From an uncultured Paracoccus sp. (GTDB taxonomy: Bacteria > Pseudomonadota > Alphaproteobacteria > Rhodobacterales > Rhodobacteraceae): a DNA stretch of 35,555 nt. The stretch covers positions 1 through 35,555 of the forward strand of contig NZ_CAMIOH010000007.1 in NCBI RefSeq assembly GCF_946221145.1, read 5' to 3'. A model generated the notes under the pieces. That model saw only the letters and a program-made list of their open reading frames with translations, was not told the DNA's origin and did not search any database. The translations under genes were made by a program, and so were the position numbers. Positions within the stretch are counted from its first letter, which is position 1. Each line of letters opens with the position of its first letter. Shown in pieces: positions 31,143 through 35,555 of the stretch.

Positions 31143-32497
31143 TGGCGCGCCTGGTCGCCGTGTCGAACCGGATCCCGTTGGGCGACAATCCCTCGGGCGG
31201 GCTGGTGGTGGCGCTGCAAGACGCGCTTGGCACGTCGGGCGGGCTGTGGGTCGGTTTTTCGGGCGAGACGGTGGACAACCCCGGTGAATCCCTGACCTTC
31301 CACGATGGCGCGACCTTCCAGCGGGCCTCCTTCGACCTGTCGCCACAGGATCACGACGATTATTACCTGGGCTATTCCAATTCCGTGCTGTGGCCCGTCT
31401 GCCATGGCCGCGCCGATCTGATGCGGATCCTGCCGGAATACCTGGACGGCTATCGCCGCGTCAACGAACGCATTGCCCGCCTGCTGGCCCCGCATCTGCG
31501 CGATGATGACCGGATCTGGGTTCACGACTATCAGCTGTTCCCGCTGGCGCAGGAGTTGCGCAAGCTGGGCGTCCGGGGACCGATCGGGCATTTCCTGCAC
31601 ATCCCCTTTCCCGGCCCGGCCGATTGCGCGACCCTGCCCAACCCGGAAGAACTGTTTCAGTGGCTGTCCCATTACGACCTGCTGGGTTTCCAGGCGCAGC
31701 GCGACCGGGACAATTTCGCCGCAAGCGCCCGCGGCCTGGCCGCTGCCGAACAACGCTCTGACGACGATTTCGACATCCAGGGGCGCAGCACCCGCGCCTG
31801 CGTCTTTCCCATCGGCATCGATGCCCGCGCCTTCATCGCCGAGGCCGAGGGCGCACAGGCGCAGGACAGGATGCGCAGCCTGACCGGATCGCAGATGATG
31901 ATCGGTGTTGACAGGCTGGATTATTCCAAGGGCATCCCGCAGCGGTTCCGCGCCTTTCAGTACCTGCTGGAAAACGACGCCTCGCTGACCGAAGGGGTGA
32001 TGCTGCTGCAGATCGCCCCGCCGACGCGGGAATCCGTCGATGCCTATCAGCAGATCCGCGAAGAGACCGAGCATCTGGCGGGCCGTATTAACGGCCAGTT
32101 CGCGACCGTGAACTGGACGCCGATCCGGTTCATCCACCGGCCGATTCCCCGCAACGAACTGGCGGGCCTGTATCGTCAGGCGCGGATCGGGCTGGTTACC
32201 CCGCTGGCCGATGGCATGAACCTGGTCGCCAAGGAATATGTGGCCGCCCAGGATCCCGACGACCCGGGTGTGCTGATCCTGTCGCGCTTTGCCGGCGCCG
32301 CCGAACAGATGCCCGATGCGCTGATCGTGAACCCCCATGACCCCAGCGAGATGGCGCAGGCGATGCGCCAGGCAATCGAAATGCCGCTTGCCGAACGCCA
32401 GTCCCGCCATGCGGCCCTGCTGCGCTGCGTCACGCAGCACGATGTCGGCTGGTGGTCCGCCGCCTATCTTCAGGCGCTGAAACAGACGCGCGGCTGA
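31142..32497 (+). CDS. otsA: Trehalose-6-phosphate synthase
   Basis: Transfers glucose from UDP-glucose to glucose 6-phosphate. The 451-residue GT20 protein has the donor-loop start SNRIP (R10), SGGLVVAL, the HDYQLFPLAQELR block with its aspartate, GVDRLDYSKGIPQRF (Arg and Lys contacting donor phosphates) and DGMNLVAKEYVAAQ. All active-site segments are intact and the length is normal. A strong hairpin follows the gene. Confidence 0.95.
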   Translation: MARLVAVSNRIPLGDNPSGGLVVALQDALGTSGGLWVGFSGETVDNPGESLTFHDGATFQRASFDLSPQDHDDYYLGYSNSVLWPVCHGRADLMRILPEYLDGYRRVNERIARLLAPHLRDDDRIWVHDYQLFPLAQELRKLGVRGPIGHFLHIPFPGPADCATLPNPEELFQWLSHYDLLGFQAQRDRDNFAASARGLAAAEQRSDDDFDIQGRSTRACVFPIGIDARAFIAEAEGAQAQDRMRSLTGSQMMIGVDRLDYSKGIPQRFRAFQYLLENDASLTEGVMLLQIAPPTRESVDAYQQIREETEHLAGRINGQFATVNWTPIRFIHRPIPRNELAGLYRQARIGLVTPLADGMNLVAKEYVAAQDPDDPGVLILSRFAGAAEQMPDALIVNPHDPSEMAQAMRQAIEMPLAERQSRHAALLRCVTQHDVGWWSAAYLQALKQTRG

Positions 32498-32530
32498 GGT
32501 TTCTTCTTTGCGCGCAGACCCGGAAAAGGC

Positions 32531-32552
32531 GCGGGGGACGCATGTCCCCCGC
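32531..32552. terminator. Shared bidirectional terminator between otsA and the phytase-esterase-like gene
   Basis: A perfect 9-bp stem, GCGGGGGAC with GTCCCCCGC, has a GCAT loop. It lies 33 bases after the otsA stop and 5 bases past the stop of the opposing gene. On the minus strand CCTTTTCC follows the stem, a weak U-tract. Outer bases (AGACC with GGTCT) could extend the structure. Confidence 0.7.
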
Positions 32553-32557
32553 AGGTC

Positions 32558-33898
32558 TCAGCGCGCCGCCAGCAGGTCCGGCACCGACAGCAGGATGAAT
32601 TCGTTATCCGCCGCCTTGCCGATCTCTCGCCCGCCGGAAAACGGCAGGTTGTTGTCATTGGCGACCAGGATATGCGTTTCGTCGACGCGGGCCACGTCCT
32701 CGATGGTGAAGAACGGGAAGGTGAACTTGCCGTCCACCGCCATCCCCTCGGGGGCCTTGCCGTCGGGATCGGCGATGTCCAGCAGGTCGATATGGCCGAT
32801 GCGGCGGACAAAGCCCTCGGCGTCGATGCTGGCGGTGTCGATCAGCACGACATTCTTGACCCGAGCCGGTTGCGGATAGCAGGCCGACTGGTCCGTGGCC
32901 CCCTCGGCGCAGGCGCGCGCCGCGTCCCCTTCGCCATTGTCGCGCTCGATCACCAGGGCGCGGGTCTCGTCGATGAAGTTCACGTCGCCGATCGCCTTGG
33001 CGCCTTCGGACAGGCGGAAGCGGAAGCTGTCGCCGGTCCAGTCACCCTTGGCGGTGTCAAAGGTGATGACCCGCAGGAAATCGCCCTCGGGCTGGCCATC
33101 GGCGCCCAGCAGCGGCTTTTCCAGCATCGCCCACAACAGGCCGGTGCCGGGTTGCAGGCCCATGCCTTCATATCCGCCGGACCGCTGGACCCGGAAATCG
33201 GCGCCGGGCTGGGCCGGAACCGTCACGCCGGGCGTGTCCGGCCCGGTCAGCGCCTGCCCGTCCAGCAGGGTCTGATGGACCGACAGCACCCGCCCGTCAC
33301 GCGCCACGCGCAGGATGAAGGGGCCGAATTCGTCGCCGATCCAGATCTGGTCGTCCAGGAACTGGATGCTCTCGGGATCGAAATCCGATCCGGTCAGATA
33401 GCGGCTGTCGGTGCCTTCATTGGCGATGCGGAACGGCACCTTGCGGTCGGGATCGTGCAGGAACACCGTCTCCAGCCGGGTGACGCGGCCGCTGTCGAAA
33501 TCGGGCTGCATCCGGTGAAAGAACAGCATCGCATCGGGGCTGTTGGCCTTGGTGCCGAAGCCGTTGTCGGTCAGCGTGAACCAGCTGCCATCCGCGTCGC
33601 GGTTCATCGCCAGCCCCGACATGCCCTGCACCGGCTGGCCGATGAACGGCAGCGAAATCCCGGTCTTGTGCCCGCCATACGCCTTGCCGACATCGCCTTC
33701 GACCGACATCGGCTGATCGTTGCGGGTCTTGCCGGTGAACTTGCCCGACACCCACAGATCGCGCGGCGCGTCGGCGGGCGGCGTCACCATGCTCAGCGCG
33801 GGCAGCAGGGCGTGACCGGCCAGGGTGGCGGGAAAGCGGTCTTCGGCCAGGGCCGGGGCGGCGACCGAACAGGCCAGCAGGGCCAGGGTGAAACGCAT
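32558..33898 (-). CDS. Exported esterase-like-activity-of-phytase family protein
   Basis: The 446-residue precursor has a Sec signal (LALLACSVAAPALA, cleavage near residue 18). The mature part matches the phytase-like esterase domain (the family Pfam calls Phytase-like): MSGLAMNRDADGSWFTLTDNGFGTKANSPDAM, SDFDPESIQFLDDQIWIGDEFGPFIL and GYEGMGLQPGTGLLWAMLEKPL. It is a beta-propeller-type protein predicted to act on phosphoesters or esters in the periplasm; the substrate is unknown. GGAAGGA precedes the ATG. Confidence 0.85.
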   Translation of the reverse strand: MRFTLALLACSVAAPALAEDRFPATLAGHALLPALSMVTPPADAPRDLWVSGKFTGKTRNDQPMSVEGDVGKAYGGHKTGISLPFIGQPVQGMSGLAMNRDADGSWFTLTDNGFGTKANSPDAMLFFHRMQPDFDSGRVTRLETVFLHDPDRKVPFRIANEGTDSRYLTGSDFDPESIQFLDDQIWIGDEFGPFILRVARDGRVLSVHQTLLDGQALTGPDTPGVTVPAQPGADFRVQRSGGYEGMGLQPGTGLLWAMLEKPLLGADGQPEGDFLRVITFDTAKGDWTGDSFRFRLSEGAKAIGDVNFIDETRALVIERDNGEGDAARACAEGATDQSACYPQPARVKNVVLIDTASIDAEGFVRRIGHIDLLDIADPDGKAPEGMAVDGKFTFPFFTIEDVARVDETHILVANDNNLPFSGGREIGKAADNEFILLSVPDLLAAR

Positions 33899-33992
33899 CG
33901 GGCGGATCCTTCCAGTAACACGACACCGCCCTGCTAGGGCTTCAGGATGACGCCGGCGCGGCGAAACCGTGACGCGGCGGTGACAGCGATGC

Positions 33993-34034
33993 GTGGGCCG
34001 ATCTCCGTGGGCCGATCTCCGTGGGCCGGTCTCA
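33993..34034. repeat. Three tandem copies of a 14-base unit
   Basis: GTGGGCCGATCTCC occurs at 33993-34006 and exactly again at 34007-34020. A third copy (34021-34034) differs at two bases (GTGGGCCGGTCTCA). The last three bases of copy 3 are the stop codon of the DUF2062 gene on the minus strand. The rest of the 94 bases between here and 33898 shows no other clear element. Confidence 0.85.
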
Positions 34035-34670
34035 GCGGCGGGTCAGATCCTGGTCGGTGCTGGCCTGAACCCGCGCGATCCGCTTGGCCATCGCCTGGGT
34101 CTTGCGCCGATGGTGGCGGCGCACCAGCGGGATGGTCAGGTAATAACTGGCGGTCGCCGCGATCGTTCCCAGCACCGCGCCGCCCACCGCATAGGGCAGG
34201 AAAATGCCGGACCAGAATTCGGAAAGCCCGCTCCAGCTGGTGGGGCCGGGACCGATGGCCGACATCACGTTATGCCAGGTTTCCGCCGTGGCATGGGCGA
34301 ATTCGCGAAAGATCGTCTGGGGCGACATGTCGCCCGGCAGGCCCAGAATCTTGCGGCCCAGCCCGACCGCGCCAAGCGCGATGAAAGGCGTGGTCAGCGG
34401 ATTGCCCGCGAAGGTGCCGACAAAGGCCGCCAGCACATTGCCCCTGATCACCAGCGACACAAGGGCCGCGACGATGAAATGGAATCCGTGCAGCGGGCTG
34501 AAGGACAGGAACACCCCCGCCGCCACGCCGCGCGCGACCCGGTGCGGCTGGTCGGGCAGGCGGCGCAGACGATACCACAGATAGGTCGTGGACCGCCGAA
34601 ACCCGCCCGGAGGATAGACGAATTCGCTGGCCAGTTGCCCATATGTGCGCGGCTTGCTGCGCTTGAACAC
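34032..34670 (-). CDS. DUF2062 membrane protein
   Basis: Function unknown. The 212-residue protein belongs to the DUF2062 family. It has two or three hydrophobic segments (about residues 45-105 and 155-180), the conserved GVAAGVFLSFSPLHGFHFIVA and GTFAGNPLTTPF motifs, and basic termini. It starts at GTG and lies 34 bases after the rsh stop in the same direction, so it is probably co-transcribed with it. A place beside rsh is common in alphaproteobacteria. Confidence 0.83.
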   Translation of the reverse strand: MFKRSKPRTYGQLASEFVYPPGGFRRSTTYLWYRLRRLPDQPHRVARGVAAGVFLSFSPLHGFHFIVAALVSLVIRGNVLAAFVGTFAGNPLTTPFIALGAVGLGRKILGLPGDMSPQTIFREFAHATAETWHNVMSAIGPGPTSWSGLSEFWSGIFLPYAVGGAVLGTIAATASYYLTIPLVRRHHRRKTQAMAKRIARVQASTDQDLTRR

Positions 34671-34705
34671 GGCGTCGGTTCCCTTATGCCCCAGGCACTA
34701 CCCGT

Positions 34706-35555
34706 TCAGGGTTTCTTGGCCATATCGCGGATGCGTGCAACCTGTGCGACATCGCTTTCCGCCTCGAGCGCGGTCAGGAGGTTGTGCAGATGCTCCTGGT
34801 CGCGCAATTCGACCTCGACCTCGATGCGATAGAAGTCGGGCTTGCGGTCCATGAATTCAAGATTCGAGATATTGGCCCCCTGCGCCCCGATCAGGCTGCA
34901 AATCCGGCCCAGCACACCCGCGTCATGGCGGATCGTCAGCGACAGCAGGGTCGAATAGACCGCCGGATGGCGGCCCGCGCGCCATTGGACATCGACCCAG
35001 CGTTCGGGATTGTCCTCATATTCCGCCAGCACCGGACAGTCGATGGCATGGATCACCACACCCTTGCCGCGATAGGTGATGCCGACGATGCGTTCGCCGG
35101 GCAGCGGGCGGCAACAGGGCGCACGCTTGAAATCGGCATCCGCCTCGACCCCGGCAAAGGGGCGGGCGCCGTCGATCTCGTCCTGATGGGCGGCCAGGTC
35201 GGGATACAGGACCTGCAACACCTCTTTGGCGGAATTTTCCGCGCTGCCGATCCGGGCCAGCAATTCGTCGCCATCGGCCAGCCCCATCTGCCGGGCGGCG
35301 GTGCGCAGCGCCTTGTCGGTGACCTTGCGGCCGACATGTTCGAAACTGACCCGGACCAGTTCGCGGCCCAGGCGGATGAAGCGGTCGCGGTCCTCCTCGC
35401 GCAGGGACCGGCGGATCGCGGCCTTGGCGCGGCCGGTGACGACGATGTCCAGCCAGGTCGATTGCGGGCGCTGCCCGGATGCGGCGATGATGTCCACCGC
35501 CTGGCCGTTCTTCAGCCGCGTCCACAGCGGCACGCGGATCCCGTCCACCTTGGCG
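34706..35555 (-). CDS. rsh: Bifunctional (p)ppGpp synthetase/hydrolase (RelA/SpoT homologue), C-terminal part
   Basis: Only the C-terminal 283 or so residues are in the window; the gene enters from the right edge in frame, with no start here. The visible part comprises the end of the TGS domain (AKVDGIRVPLWTRLKNGQAVDI), a helical region and the cysteine-containing zinc-finger-like segment (APCCRPLPGERIVG with IHAIDCPVL). The ACT domain (about the last 75 residues, SLTIRHDAGVLGRICSLIGAQGANISNLEF) follows. These are the regulatory domains that sense starved ribosomes; the catalytic domains are outside. Alphaproteobacteria usually have this single Rsh enzyme. Confidence 0.93.
   Translation of the reverse strand, partial: AKVDGIRVPLWTRLKNGQAVDIIAASGQRPQSTWLDIVVTGRAKAAIRRSLREEDRDRFIRLGRELVRVSFEHVGRKVTDKALRTAARQMGLADGDELLARIGSAENSAKEVLQVLYPDLAAHQDEIDGARPFAGVEADADFKRAPCCRPLPGERIVGITYRGKGVVIHAIDCPVLAEYEDNPERWVDVQWRAGRHPAVYSTLLSLTIRHDAGVLGRICSLIGAQGANISNLEFMDRKPDFYRIEVEVELRDQEHLHNLLTALEAESDVAQVARIRDMAKKP

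Noticed and set aside
30977..33937. Long opposite-strand frames over otsA (minus) and over the phytase-esterase-like gene (plus)
   Set aside because: Low-complexity shadow translations with no start signals.
1..35555. tRNA, rRNA, CRISPR, insertion sequence or prophage
   Set aside because: No cloverleaf, spaced repeat array, terminal inverted repeat, transposase or phage gene was seen on reading through; composition is uniform.

Overview
The window is high-GC, densely coded chromosomal DNA from an alphaproteobacterium of the Rhodobacteraceae, most likely Paracoccus or a close relative. The evidence is the gene content and order: rnd-kdsD-lptC-lptA-lptB-hpf-ptsN, a petP/petR pair, gbpR/chvE/gguABC, and a DUF2062 gene beside rsh. 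I see no insertion sequence, phage, CRISPR array, tRNA or rRNA. No stretch longer than about 180 bases lacks a gene.

Region 1 (1-4081) is a polyamine-type ABC importer, potD-A-B-C, with a Tat-exported binding protein and a hairpin between potD and potA. Region 2 (4059-17434) is the metabolic centrepiece. A divergent GbpR-type LysR regulator faces a 12 kb, almost gapless operon. The operon encodes the ChvE-GguAB sugar importer, GguC, a sugar-acid dehydratase, a Gfo/Idh sugar dehydrogenase, a semialdehyde dehydrogenase, a lactonase, aldose 1-epimerase, KDGal kinase and KDPGal aldolase. Read together, one oxidative upper pathway (epimerase, dehydrogenase, lactonase, dehydratase) feeds two lower branches. 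One is for L-arabinose, to 2-oxoglutarate; the other is for D-galactose, to pyruvate plus glyceraldehyde 3-phosphate.

Region 3 (17435-23192) holds a small secreted protein with a duplicated motif, RNase D, KdsD, the LptC/LptA/LptB lipopolysaccharide-export genes, long-form hibernation factor HPF, PtsN (EIIA-Ntr) and a 62-residue protein of unknown function. Two intergenic regions here carry exact GGAAC-N16-CGTT sequences, matching the alphaproteobacterial general-stress sigma factor (EcfG) consensus. One lies before the secreted protein and one before hpf.

Region 4 (23193-28775) holds a secreted or lipoprotein hypothetical, branched-chain aminotransferase, PetP/PetR, a family-4-like uracil-DNA glycosylase that has lost its iron-sulfur cysteines, a DsbD-N-like periplasmic protein, YqgE and MsrA. 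Region 5 (28772-35555) continues with MsrB, a nitronate-monooxygenase-like flavoprotein, trehalose synthesis (OtsB, OtsA), a secreted phytase-esterase-like protein, a DUF2062 membrane protein, and the C-terminal part of the (p)ppGpp synthetase/hydrolase, which runs off the right edge.

No wholly new system is evident. The best leads are the dual-branch sugar operon, the two EcfG-type promoters, the palindrome-in-spacer promoter of the 62-residue protein, the repeat and mini-ORF leader of kdsD, and the Fe-S-less glycosylase. All functional calls are by reading protein motifs; no database search was run.
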